From: Pseudofrankia nepalensis
GTDB lineage: Bacteria; Actinomycetota; Actinomycetes; Frankiales; Frankiaceae
Assembly (NCBI RefSeq): GCF_016786305.1
Contig: NZ_JADWYV010000003.1
Length of the DNA stretch: 64,000 bases
Reading direction: 5' to 3' (one strand)
A program made the position numbers and the translations under genes. This document shows, in pieces, positions 34,063 to 42,132 of the stretch (the first letter of the stretch is position 1; each line of letters begins with the position of its first letter). The notes under the pieces are model-generated. The model searched no databases and was not told the origin of the DNA. It saw only the letters and a program-made list of their open reading frames with translations.

Positions 34063-35033
34063 GCCGCTCCTCCCTTCGTCGTGGCGGCCGCCGCCTCGGA
34101 CCCCGCCGCCTCGGACCCCGCCGCCTCGGACCCCTGGGCCGCGCCCGGGGCCCCCTCACCCGGGGCACCCGCGTCCGTGACGTTCTTCGTGATGTTCACC
34201 GTCGCCCCGGCCGCCCCGGCCGCCCCGGCCGCTACGGCCGCTACGGCCGCTACGGCCGTCCCGTTGCCCTGGGCATCCCGCGCGGCGCCTCCACTGGTGA
34301 TCATCTGGATCACGTCGGGGATGGTGACGTCGGCCGCGCGCACGTCGGCCGCGACCTGGCCGAGGTAGAGCGCGCAGATCCGGTCGGAGACCTGCATCAC
34401 GTCGCGCATGTTGTGCGAGATCAGGACCACGGCGAGGCCCGAGTCGGCGAGCCGGCGGACCAGGTCGAGCACCTGCGCGGTCTGCGCGACGCCCAGCGCG
34501 GCGGTCGGCTCGTCGAGGATGACGACGGCGCTGTTCCAGAGCACGGCCTTGGCGATCGCCACCGTCTGCCGTTGCCCGCCGGACAGGCTGGAGACCCGCT
34601 GGCGCAGCGAGGTGACCGTCCGGACCGAGAGCCCGGCCAGCGTCTTCGCGGCCGCCTTCTCCATCGACGCCTCGTCGAGGGCGAAGCGGCCGCGCCGCTC
34701 CCGCCCCAGGAACATGTTCTGGACGATGTCCAGGTTGTCGCACAGCGCCAGGTCCTGGTAGACGATCTCGATGCCGAGCGCGCCGGCGTCCTTCGGGTTC
34801 CGGACGGAGACCGGCTTGCCGTGGAAGTAGTAGTCGCCGGTATCTAGCGGATGGATCCCACCGATGCATTTGATCAGCGTCGACTTGCCCGCGCCGTTGT
34901 CACCGACCAGCGCGGTGACCTCTCCGGCGTTGGCGGCGAAGTCAACGTCGTGCAGCACGTGCACCGCGCCGAAGCTCTTGTTGACTCCGCGCAGCTCGAG
35001 GACGGGCGTCCCCAGCGGTGGATCGTCGGTCAT
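34059..35033 (-). CDS. xylG: Xylose-type sugar ABC transporter ATP-binding protein (single domain)
   Basis: ATG 35033 follows GAGGAG. Of 324 residues, the first 250 form one ATPase domain: GDNGAGKSTLIKCIGG (Walker A), VSSLSGGQRQTVAIAKA (signature), AVVILDEPTAALG (Walker B) and ISHNMRDV (switch). Classical XylG has two such domains in about 510 residues, so here two copies should dimerise. The C-terminal 75 residues are low-complexity, with an AAV/AAG run and three GSEAA units. An upstream in-frame extension to 35261 has no ribosome site and is rejected. The gene follows the binding-protein gene after a hairpin. Confidence 0.85.
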   Translation of the reverse strand: MTDDPPLGTPVLELRGVNKSFGAVHVLHDVDFAANAGEVTALVGDNGAGKSTLIKCIGGIHPLDTGDYYFHGKPVSVRNPKDAGALGIEIVYQDLALCDNLDIVQNMFLGRERRGRFALDEASMEKAAAKTLAGLSVRTVTSLRQRVSSLSGGQRQTVAIAKAVLWNSAVVILDEPTAALGVAQTAQVLDLVRRLADSGLAVVLISHNMRDVMQVSDRICALYLGQVAADVRAADVTIPDVIQMITSGGAARDAQGNGTAVAAVAAVAAGAAGAAGATVNITKNVTDAGAPGEGAPGAAQGSEAAGSEAAGSEAAAATTKGGAA

Positions 35034-35306
35034 GTCACTCCTCGACAGGCGCGGTGAGGCTTTTCCGTCGTCCTCGCGGAAAGGGCCCGGAGCTTCAGCT
35101 CTCGTGTGAGACGGAAAAGGCGCGTGGAGCGGCCGGTGACGGCACGCGTCCGAGGGAACGGGTTCAGATCGGAAGGTGAGCCGGATTACCGGCTGAGGGA
35201 GCGGGCGGCCCGGCGACGGGACAGCGCGGCGGGCGGCCCGGCTGACGGGCCGGGCCATCAAGGGCGCCGACGGCTACCAACGGCGCTGGCGGGCTACCAA
35301 CGGCAT

Positions 35307-35342
35307 CGCCCGTGGGCGGTGACGAGTCACCGCCCACGGGCG
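35307..35342 (-). terminator. Strong hairpin between xylF and xylG
   Basis: CGCCCGTGGGCGGTGAC (35307-35323) and its exact reverse complement (35326-35342) are separated by two bases and lie 32 bp after the xylF stop. No T-run follows. It may stabilise the xylF transcript end or partly terminate, so that binding protein is made in excess over the ATPase and permease. The rest of the 340-bp gap contains a repeated GGGCTACCAACGGC and no gene. Confidence 0.7.
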
Positions 35343-35373
35343 TCCGCCGGTTGTCAGCCGGTCAGCGGCCGGG

Positions 35374-36483
35374 CTAGATGCCGGCGCTGGCGCAGAGCGC
35401 CTCGTACTTGCCGGTGCAGACCTCGGCCCTGGTCACGTAGCCGTCGTCGATGACGTCCTTGACGTTGTCCTTGGTGATCGCCACCGGCTCGAGCAGCACG
35501 GACGGGACGTCCCGCTTGCCCTCGGGGTCGTTGACCTTGTCGGGCGCCTCGGCCGGCTCGCCCTTCGCCAGGGCGATCGCGAGCTTGGCGGCCGCCTCGG
35601 CCTCCTTCTGGACCGCCTTGTAGACGGTCATGCACTGGTCGCCGGCCAGGATGTTCTGCAACGCCGAGGTGGTGGCGTCCTGCCCGGTGACCGGGACCTT
35701 CCCGTTCAGGCCGTTCTTCGCCAGGATCGCGATCGCGGCGCCGCCGAGACCGTCATTGGCGGCCAGCACGCCGCCGATGTTCGGCTCCTGGGTGAGCATC
35801 TGCTCGAAGATGGTGCCGGCTTCCTGGTTGTCCCACTTGGGCACCGACTGGTCCGGACCCTTGACGAAGGTGCCGTCCGCGTACTTCGGATCGAGGACCG
35901 AGTCGTAGCCCTCCTTGAACAGGGAGGCGTTGTTGTCGGTCGGCGCGCCGTTCAGCTCGGCGACGATCGGCTTCTGCGCGCCGGAGGCCTCGAGGCACTT
36001 GACCAGGCCCTCGCCCTGCAGCCGGCCGACCGCGACGTTGTCGAAGCTGACGTAGTACTGCGCGGAGCCGCCGAGCGTGAGCCGGTCGTAGTCGATGGTC
36101 GCGACGCCCTGCGCCTTGGCCTTGTCCTGGATCGCCTTGCCGGAGCCCGAGTCGAGGTTGGTGATCAGCAGTACCGTCACGCCGCTGGTGATCATCTGGT
36201 CGGCGATGGTCTGCATCTGCGTCGCGTCACCCTGGGCGTTCTGGATGTCGTACTCGACGCCGGCGGCCTTGAAGGCCGCCTCGAGTAACGGCTGGTCCGC
36301 CGTCGCCCAGCGGTCGGACGACTTGGTGTCCGGCAGGATGACGCCGATCTTGCCCGTCCCGCCGCCGGAACCGCCGGCCGCGCCGTTCCCGCCGTCATCG
36401 TCATCGCCACACGCGGCGAGGCCGAACGCGGCGGTCGCCGCGATCGCGGTGACCGCCGCCAGGCGAGTGAACTTCCTTCCCAT
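35374..36483 (-). CDS. xylF: Xylose-type sugar-binding lipoprotein
   Basis: ATG 36483 is chosen because the signal sequence starts right after it (MGRKFTRLAAVTAIAATAAF) and a lipobox GLAAC follows; AAGGAAGGGG lies upstream. The mature protein has a DDDDGG-rich tether and then the periplasmic-binding fold of the XylF family: IGVILPDTKSSDRWATADQP, QMITSGVTVLLITNLDSGSG, NGAPTDNNASLFKEGY and VPVTGQDATTSALQNILAGD. It captures sugar outside the membrane and delivers it to the XylG/XylH transporter. It is first in the three-gene minus-strand operon and divergent from the ROK regulator. Confidence 0.9.
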   Translation of the reverse strand: MGRKFTRLAAVTAIAATAAFGLAACGDDDDGGNGAAGGSGGGTGKIGVILPDTKSSDRWATADQPLLEAAFKAAGVEYDIQNAQGDATQMQTIADQMITSGVTVLLITNLDSGSGKAIQDKAKAQGVATIDYDRLTLGGSAQYYVSFDNVAVGRLQGEGLVKCLEASGAQKPIVAELNGAPTDNNASLFKEGYDSVLDPKYADGTFVKGPDQSVPKWDNQEAGTIFEQMLTQEPNIGGVLAANDGLGGAAIAILAKNGLNGKVPVTGQDATTSALQNILAGDQCMTVYKAVQKEAEAAAKLAIALAKGEPAEAPDKVNDPEGKRDVPSVLLEPVAITKDNVKDVIDDGYVTRAEVCTGKYEALCASAGI

Positions 36484-36566
36484 CTGCGTGGGCCCCTTCC
36501 TTGGGCATCGCTGTTCCGTGGGCATGGCCGTTCCGTGGGCATGGCCGCCCAGGACTCGGATGCTAA

Positions 36567-36670
36567 GTTGTGCCGCAAAACATATTTATGTGATCACCGT
36601 CACGCAAGAGGTTCGCGGTTACCAATCGGAAACTATGACTCTATGCACATGTATCGCTACGTATCGCCAC
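36567..36670. promoter_or_regulatory. Divergent xylF/ROK promoter region with candidate operator
   Basis: GTTGTGCCGCAAAAC (36567-36581) is an imperfect palindrome resembling the core of the site before xylA (39678-39698). It is followed by an AT-rich ACATATTTATGTG and, near the ROK start, by a 10-bp tandem repeat GTATCGCTAC/GTATCGCCAC (36651-36670). This is the least GC-rich stretch of the locus and should hold both promoters. Confidence 0.45.
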
Positions 36671-36695
36671 GAGCGCGCTACGCCAGACTGGGTGA

Positions 36696-37955
36696 GTGAT
36701 GCGCCTCCACAGACCCCACCTCTCCCCGGCAGGGATCAAGCAGGAGGAGCTACGGCGGCACAACCTCAGCCTGCTGCTGCGCTACGTCCACCTGGCCGGC
36801 CCGACCCAGCGCGCCACCCTGACCGCCAGGACCGGGCTGAACCGCAGCACCATCGGGGCGCTGGCCGCCGACCTCGCGAACATCGCCGAACTGGTCCGCG
36901 AGGAGGCACCCGGCGTGCGCTCCGGGGCCGGCCGGCCGTCGCTCGTCGTGGTGCCGGAGACCGAGCACTACCAGGCACTCGCGTTCGACCTCGGCGTGGA
37001 CCGGATCGTCGGCGCGCGGGTCGGCCTCGGCGGGACGATGCTGTCCCGCAAGGTCGTCCCGCTGCCGCCCGGCGACCGGAACTTCGAGTCGGTCGTCGCG
37101 CTCACCGTGACCGCCGCGCGCCAGCTCGCGGACGAGTTCGGGCCGCGGGCGCGCTGCGTCGGCGTCGGCGTCGCCGTTCCGGCCGTCGTGCGCGGCACCG
37201 ACGGGTTCGTGCGGTTCGCGCCGAACCTCGGCTGGGAGCAGCAGCCCCTCGGCGAGACACTCGGCGCCGCGCTGGTCGAGGCACTGCCCGGCTGCTCGTT
37301 CGACCGCGCGGCCGTCCTCGTCGCCAACGACGCCGACCTCGGCGCGCTCGCCGAACACACCAGGGGCGTGGCGCGCGGCCACGACGACGTCGTCTACCTG
37401 TCCGGCAACGTCGGCGTGGGCGCGGGGGTCATCTGCGGCGGCCGGCCGCTGCGCGGCCACGGCGGCTACGCCGGCGAGGCCGGCCACATGATCGTCAACC
37501 CGGCCGGGCAGCGGTGCCGCTGCGGCGCCCGCGGCTGCTGGGAGACCGAGGTCGGCATCGACGCCGTCCTGCGGGCCGCCGGCCACGAGCCAGGAGACGG
37601 GACGACGCCGCGGATGGTCGTCGCCGACGCCCAGGCGGGCGACCAGCGCGCCCGCCACGCGCTCTACGAGATCAGCCGCTGGCTCGCGGTCGGCGTCGGC
37701 AACCTCGTCAACCTGTTCAACCCGGAGCTCGTGATCTTCGGCGGCGAGCTGCGTGAGCTGCTCGAGGCGGTCGAGTGCGACGTCGTCAACATGATGGGCG
37801 CCGGCGGGCTCACCATGTCGCGCGAGCACGTGGAGCTGGTGCCATCCGCGCTCGGCGGCGACTCCCCGCTGTTCGGCGCCGCCGAGCTGGCCTTCGCGCC
37901 GCTGCTCGACGACCCGCTCGGCGTCGCGGCGACCCTCCCCGCCACCGGCGGCTGA
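36696..37955 (+). CDS. xylR: ROK-family transcriptional regulator of the xylose locus
   Basis: The start is GTG 36696 or ATG 36699. The 419-residue protein has an N-terminal winged helix (HNLSLLLRYVHLAGPTQRATL with TGLNRSTIGALAADL) and a ROK sugar-kinase-like domain. The ROK domain carries the zinc motif CRCGARGCWE, the GEAGHMIVNPAG loop, and LVANDADLGAL. ROK repressors of this type bind operators upstream of sugar genes and release them when the sugar binds. It lies between xylF and xylB and very likely controls both transcripts and xylA. Confidence 0.88.
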   Translation: MMRLHRPHLSPAGIKQEELRRHNLSLLLRYVHLAGPTQRATLTARTGLNRSTIGALAADLANIAELVREEAPGVRSGAGRPSLVVVPETEHYQALAFDLGVDRIVGARVGLGGTMLSRKVVPLPPGDRNFESVVALTVTAARQLADEFGPRARCVGVGVAVPAVVRGTDGFVRFAPNLGWEQQPLGETLGAALVEALPGCSFDRAAVLVANDADLGALAEHTRGVARGHDDVVYLSGNVGVGAGVICGGRPLRGHGGYAGEAGHMIVNPAGQRCRCGARGCWETEVGIDAVLRAAGHEPGDGTTPRMVVADAQAGDQRARHALYEISRWLAVGVGNLVNLFNPELVIFGGELRELLEAVECDVVNMMGAGGLTMSREHVELVPSALGGDSPLFGAAELAFAPLLDDPLGVAATLPATGG

Positions 37956-37973
37956 CCCGCCCGATACGCCTGG

Positions 37974-39422
37974 TCAGCGGCGCAGCAGCGGCAGGGCGCC
38001 GTCGAGGACCTCCAGGAACGCGGCCCGGGCGAGCGGGTCCGGCTCGGCGGCGACCAGGTCCGCCGAAACCGGCCAGTCCGGGGGCTCGGCGGCGCCGGAC
38101 AGCGCCCACGCCGCCTGCCGGGCCGCGCCGCGGGCGACCCATTCGGTACCCGGGTCCGGCAGCGCGACCGGCAGGCCCAGCACGGCGGGCGCGACGGCGC
38201 GGATGGCCCGCGACCGCGCGCCGCCGCCGACCAGCAGGGCGCGCCGGACCTCGACGCCATGGCGGCGCAGCGCGTCGACCCCGACCGCCAGCCCGCACAG
38301 CACCCCCTCGACCGCGGCCCGGGCCAGGTTCTCCCGGGAGAGGTTCCCGCGCGTGAGCCCCGCCAGCAGGCCGCGGGCGCGCGGCAGGTTGGGGGTGCGT
38401 TCGCCGTCGAGGAACGGCAGCAGTGTCAACCCGCCCGCCCCGGGCGAAGCGGCCAGCGCGAGCGCGTCGAACCCGGCGGGGCTCACGCCAAGCAGGTCGG
38501 CGACGGTGGTGAGCACCCGGGCGGCGTTGAGCGTGCACACCAGCGGCAGGAAGCGCCCGGTGGCGTCCGCGAAGCCGGCGACCAGCCCGTCCGGGTCGTG
38601 CGTCGGGTGCTCCGTGGTCGCGAAGATCGTGCCGCTCGTCCCGACGGAGACGACCACGTCCCCGGGGCTCGGGCAGATGCCGAGGGCGGCGGCCATGTTG
38701 TCGCCGGTGCCGGGGGCCAGCAACGTGCCTGGCGGGGCCAGCCGGGCCGCCTCCCCCACGACCTCGCGCGGGCCGGCGACCCGGGGAAGCTCCACCGGGT
38801 GGCCCAGGGCCGTCTCGACGAGGTCGGGGAGATAGCCGCCCGTGGCGGGCGACCAGTAGCCGGTACCGGAGGCGTCGCCCCGGTCGGTCGTCCGCGAGAC
38901 GTCGGGCCGGCCGCCGTCGGGATCACCCGGTCCGCCGCCCGCGGGCCCGCCGCCCGCGAGCCGCCAGGTCAGCCAGTCGTGCGGGAGCAGGACGCTTCGG
39001 GCGCGGGCGGCGTTCGCCGGTTCCTGGCGGGCGAGCCAGCGCAGCTTGGTGACGGTGAAGCTCGCCGTCGGCACGCTGCCGGTGGCCGTCGCCCACCGCT
39101 CGGCGCCGAGCTCGGCGACCAGGTCGTCGGCGTCGTCCGCGGAGCGGACGTCGTTCCACAGCAGGGCCGGGCGCACGGTCCGGCCGGCGTCGTCGAGCAC
39201 GACCATGCCGTGCTGCTGGCCGGCGACCGCCAGCGCTGCCACGCCGTCGAGCAGCCCGCCGGAGGCGGCCGATCGCAGCGCCGCCCACCAGGCGGCCGGG
39301 TCGACCTCGGTGCCCTCCGGGTGCGGGGCGGCGGCGGACCGGACGATCCGCCCGTCCGCCGCGTCACAGATGACGATCTTCGTCGACTGGGTCGAGGAGT
39401 CGACACCCGCGACCAGGGTCAT
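37974..39422 (-). CDS. xylB: Xylulokinase
   Basis: ATG 39422 gives 482 residues; GTG 39440 would add six. The FGGY kinase fold is clear: VAGVDSSTQSTKIVI as the phosphate loop, VAGQQHGMVVLD, ALLWNDVRS, VVSVGTSGTIFA, and ARGLLAGLTRGNLSRENLAR. The C-terminal ATP site reads LLVGGGARSRAIRAVAPAVL. It phosphorylates D-xylulose made by xylose isomerase. It is divergent from xylA and convergent with the ROK gene, whose stop is 18 bp away. A glycine/proline-rich insert (GGGPAGGGPGDPDG) lies mid-protein. Confidence 0.9.
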   Translation of the reverse strand: MTLVAGVDSSTQSTKIVICDAADGRIVRSAAAPHPEGTEVDPAAWWAALRSAASGGLLDGVAALAVAGQQHGMVVLDDAGRTVRPALLWNDVRSADDADDLVAELGAERWATATGSVPTASFTVTKLRWLARQEPANAARARSVLLPHDWLTWRLAGGGPAGGGPGDPDGGRPDVSRTTDRGDASGTGYWSPATGGYLPDLVETALGHPVELPRVAGPREVVGEAARLAPPGTLLAPGTGDNMAAALGICPSPGDVVVSVGTSGTIFATTEHPTHDPDGLVAGFADATGRFLPLVCTLNAARVLTTVADLLGVSPAGFDALALAASPGAGGLTLLPFLDGERTPNLPRARGLLAGLTRGNLSRENLARAAVEGVLCGLAVGVDALRRHGVEVRRALLVGGGARSRAIRAVAPAVLGLPVALPDPGTEWVARGAARQAAWALSGAAEPPDWPVSADLVAAEPDPLARAAFLEVLDGALPLLRR

Positions 39423-39440
39423 GCCCGTCCGCCCGTCCAC

Positions 39441-39476
39441 GCCGGGTGGGCGAAGCGTGCCGGGTGGGCGAAGCGT
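39441..39476. repeat. 18-bp tandem duplication upstream of xylB
   Basis: GCCGGGTGGGCGAAGCGT occurs twice head to tail. The rest of the 295-bp xylB/xylA gap contains no gene, only the candidate operator before xylA. Confidence 0.75.
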
Positions 39477-39677
39477 GCCGGATGTCGTGGAAGAACTCGG
39501 CGTCGCGGAAGAGACGGGCGTTGTGAAAGAGGTGGGCGGCGTCGGCGGCGAAACCGCGCCGATAGGGGCGAAGCGCCTGCGAGGGAAGGGATTTTACCTG
39601 GTGATCTGAGGTGTGCCGCTGGCCGAGCGCTTCCACCAGGACGGACAGGGGGTTGCATGGCGGCTCCCACCTGGCTA

Positions 39678-39698
39678 TTTGTTGTAGGCAACACCAAA
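39678..39698. promoter_or_regulatory. Candidate ROK operator upstream of xylA
   Basis: A 21-bp pseudo-palindrome begins TTTGTTGT, has the central inverted repeat GTTG-TAGG-CAAC, and ends ACACCAAA. It lies 20 bp before the xylA start. ROK regulators of the NagC/XylR group bind TTTG...CAAA palindromes. Confidence 0.5.
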
Positions 39699-39717
39699 CT
39701 AGTCGTGAGGGGACGCC

Positions 39718-40893
39718 ATGGCCAGCGATCTGACACCCACCAAGGCCGATCGCTTCAGCTTTGGCCTGTGGACCGTCGGCTGGCAGGGCAGGGACCCCTT
39801 CGGCGAGGTGACCCGGCCGGCGCTCGACCCAGTGGAGACCGTGCACCGGCTCGCCGAACTCGGTGCGTACGGCGTCACCTTCCACGACGACGACCTGATC
39901 CCGTTCGGGGCCGACAACACGGAACGGGAGCGGTGCGTCAAGCGGTTCCGGGCCGCGCTGGACGACACCGGGCTGGTCGTCCCGATGGCGACCACCAACC
40001 TGTTCTTCCACCCGGTCTTCAAGGAGGGCGCCTTCACCGCCAACGACCGGAGCGTGCGACGGTTCGCGCTGCGCAAGACGATGCGCAACATCGACCTCGC
40101 GGCCGAACTCGGCGCCAGGACCTACGTGGCCTGGGGCGGGCGGGAGGGCGCGGAGAGCGACGCGGCCAAGGACCCGCGGGCGGCGCTCGACCGGCTCAAG
40201 GAGGCCGTCGACCTGCTCTGCCAGTACGTGCGGGAGCGCGGCTACGACCTCCGGTTCGCGCTGGAACCGAAGCCGAACGAGCCACGCGGCGACATCCTGC
40301 TGCCCACCATCGGCCACGCGCTGGCCTTCATCAACCAGCTCGAGTATCCGGACATGGTCGGGCTGAACCCGGAGGTCGGCCACGAGACGATGGCCGGCCT
40401 GAACGTCGTCCACGGCTACGCCCAGGCGCTGTGGGCCGGCAAGCTGTTCCACATCGACCTCAATGGCCAGCACGGCCTCAAGTACGACCAGGACCTACGC
40501 TTCGGCGCCGCCGATGTGAAGAGCGCGTTCTTCCTCGTCGACCTGCTGGAAGGCGCCGGCTACGACGGACCCCGGCACTTCGACTTCAAGCCACCGCGGG
40601 CCGAGAACGTCGACGGCGCCTGGGTCTCGGCCGCCGCCTGCATGCGGACCTACCTGATCCTCCGGGAGAAGGCCAGGGCGTTCCGCCAGGACCCGCGGGT
40701 GATCGACGCGCTGGAGGCCGCCGGCGTCGGCGCCCTGTCCACCCCGACCCTCGCCCCCGGCGAGACCCTGGCCGACCTCGTCGCCGACCCCACCGCCTAC
40801 GAGACCTTCGACGCCGACGCCGCCGGCGCGCGGGCCGTCAACATCGAGCACCTCGACCAGCTCGCCCTGGAACATCTCCTCGGCGTCGCCTGA
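39718..40893 (+). CDS. xylA: Xylose isomerase
   Basis: The protein has 391 residues, the length of actinobacterial class I enzymes. Signature elements are visible: RFSFGLWTVGWQGRDPFG, YGVTFHDDDLIPFG with the catalytic His, TYVAWGGREGAE, ALEPKPNEPRGDI with metal ligands, GLNPEVGHETMAGLN, and LFHIDLNGQHGLKYDQDLRFG with the metal-binding Asp cluster. It converts D-xylose to D-xylulose using two divalent metals. GTGAGGGGACGCC precedes the ATG. It is divergent from xylB. Confidence 0.95.
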   Translation: MASDLTPTKADRFSFGLWTVGWQGRDPFGEVTRPALDPVETVHRLAELGAYGVTFHDDDLIPFGADNTERERCVKRFRAALDDTGLVVPMATTNLFFHPVFKEGAFTANDRSVRRFALRKTMRNIDLAAELGARTYVAWGGREGAESDAAKDPRAALDRLKEAVDLLCQYVRERGYDLRFALEPKPNEPRGDILLPTIGHALAFINQLEYPDMVGLNPEVGHETMAGLNVVHGYAQALWAGKLFHIDLNGQHGLKYDQDLRFGAADVKSAFFLVDLLEGAGYDGPRHFDFKPPRAENVDGAWVSAAACMRTYLILREKARAFRQDPRVIDALEAAGVGALSTPTLAPGETLADLVADPTAYETFDADAAGARAVNIEHLDQLALEHLLGVA

Positions 40894-40993
40894 CCGTCCG
40901 GCGGGCCTTTTATGATCTTGTTCTGGCCGCTGGACCGCCGATTCCGCACACTCCCGTCGATCAGGAGCCGCCGAAGGGCCGCTCGGTGACGCT

Positions 40994-41135
40994 GATCACC
41001 AGATCTGTGCGCTGTTCGGCGACCCCCGTCCGTATTGCCCCCGAACTTCGTGCCGAGTTGGCGATCTTCGTCGCCGATCGGGTCGGGGCCGACCAAAAGA
41101 TCACTGATTGTGTACATGGATCGGCGGTCCGGGAC
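40994..41135. repeat. Paired GATC-box dispersed repeat, locus B
   Basis: Boxes start at 40994 (GATCACCAGATCTGTGCG, identical over 18 bp to the box at 13646) and 41099 (GATCACTGATTGTGTACATG, then ATCGGCGGTC), 105 bp apart. The pair has the same order, spacing and downstream GGCGGTC as locus A. Confidence 0.6.
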
Positions 41136-41223
41136 CGCGGAAAATGATCTATGGGAAGTGCCGTAGCGCCGTACCCGGCACCGTTCCCCCTGCCGCTCCC
41201 GACTGTCCGGCGAGCGGCACGCC

Positions 41224-41342
41224 CGAAGTGTCCGCGAGAACGCGAGCCCGCGCCCCCCGGCGGCCCGGNNNNNNNNNNTTTGTTAAAACCCCCCCGGCCC
41301 GCCCCACCGCCCCCCCAAGCCCGCGTTCTCGCGGACACTTCG
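41224..41342. repeat. Long inverted repeat around assembly gap 1
   Basis: A 21-bp arm (41224-41244) containing TGTCCGCGAGAACGCG is repeated as its exact reverse complement at 41322-41342. Between them are C-rich stretches and the N-run 41269-41278. The gap was probably caused by a stable hairpin, or the flank is an inverted assembly artefact. With 40894-41223 this makes a 520-bp stretch without a supported gene. Confidence 0.8.
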
Positions 41343-41415
41343 CCGGCATCGGCCCGCGGCGCGGCAGATGATCACGGCGGCGTCACGGCCGGTGTCACGG
41401 ATGGCAGGACACGGC

Positions 41416-41628
41416 ATGGCGGAGCAGACACCCGAGCCGTCGGGCTCGGTCGCATCCGGGGGGCCGATGGACGGCCGCCGGCCCGGTGAACCGGACGCCG
41501 CCGAGTTCGAGGTCGTCACGGCCGATCAGACCCGGCATGTCTACCGGTCCACCCGGAAGGTACGGCCCGGCGACGACGGGTCCCTGTGCAGGGTCTTCGT
41601 CTGCTCCGGGCCCGCGCGGCCGACCTGA
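41416..41628 (+). CDS. Small hypothetical protein
   Basis: ATG 41416 is preceded by GGCAGGACACGGC; ATG 41401 is an alternative. The 70-residue product is disordered for 30 residues and then reads AAEFEVVTADQTRHVYRSTR, followed by LCRVFVCSG, which could be a small beta fold. GC3 bias supports coding. No family is recognised. It is the last gene before the tRNA pair. Confidence 0.45.
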   Translation: MAEQTPEPSGSVASGGPMDGRRPGEPDAAEFEVVTADQTRHVYRSTRKVRPGDDGSLCRVFVCSGPARPT

Positions 41629-41647
41629 GTTGGTGTTGAAGGGATGG

Positions 41648-41697
41648 GTCGGCCCAGGTGGAGTCGGCCCAGGTGGAGTCGGCCCGAGTGGAGTCGG
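41648..41697. repeat. 15-bp tandem repeat
   Basis: About three and a half units of GTCGGCCCAGGTGGA run between the small ORF and tRNA-Asp. Confidence 0.8.
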
Positions 41698-41865
41698 ACA
41701 TGGGGGAACCCACCGGCATGCGTCGGCCTGGCGTGGTTCAAGGGGTGGGCGAGCGCCCTCTCATGGACCGCCCCAGCATCCTGTATGCTTCTCCTCGAAG
41801 CGGTGGACGGCCCCTGGGACCAAGCCGCCAAGCAGTCAGCAGGTCAAAACTGAAGATCGAAGCTT

Positions 41866-41940
41866 GGTCCCGTGGTGAAGTCTGGAGTTCACGCCGCCCT
41901 GTCAAGGCGGAGGTCGCGGGTTCGAATCCCGTCGGGACCG
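41866..41940 (+). tRNA. tRNA-Asp (GUC)
   Basis: A 75-nt cloverleaf with acceptor GGTCCCG/CGGGACC, discriminator G, T-arm GCGGGTTCGAATCCCGT, and anticodon loop CTGTCAA (GUC). CCA is not encoded. Confidence 0.95.
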
Positions 41941-41992
41941 CGCACAACGTCCGAAGCAGTCGCACCTCGCGACCGGCCGGACGTTTCGTCTG

Positions 41993-42066
41993 GGGCAGGT
42001 AGCTCAGTCGGTACGAGCGTCCGCCTGAAAAGCGGAAGGTCGGCGGTTCGACCCCGCCCCTGCCCA
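41993..42066 (+). tRNA. tRNA-Phe (GAA), integration site of the AICE
   Basis: A 74-nt cloverleaf with acceptor GGGCAGG/CCTGCCC, discriminator A, anticodon loop CTGAAAA (GAA), and T-arm GGCGGTTCGACCCCGCC. CCA is encoded at 42067-42069. Its 3' half from 42024 is duplicated exactly at 53672-53716, so the gene is the attachment site of the element that follows. Confidence 0.95.
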
Positions 42067-42068
42067 CC
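42024..42068. repeat. attL core (tRNA-Phe 3' half)
   Basis: Left copy of the 45-bp exact repeat, inside the intact tRNA-Phe gene. The bases flanking the repeat differ from those at attR (G and A before, A and C after). Confidence 0.85.
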
Positions 42069-42132
42069 ATCGATGACCTGGGTCTTTTCGGCCCGGGTCA
42101 TTATCGTTTAGAGGCCTTTGACCGCAACCCGG

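Noticed and set aside
32761..40893. Xylose locus as a novel system
   Set aside because: All six genes match the known xylFGH-ROK-xylB-xylA arrangement; only the hairpin and operators deserve mention.
38259..41147. A 962-codon plus-strand open frame across xylB and xylA
   Set aside because: It is antisense to xylB and out of frame in xylA, lacks codon bias, and is explained by high GC content.
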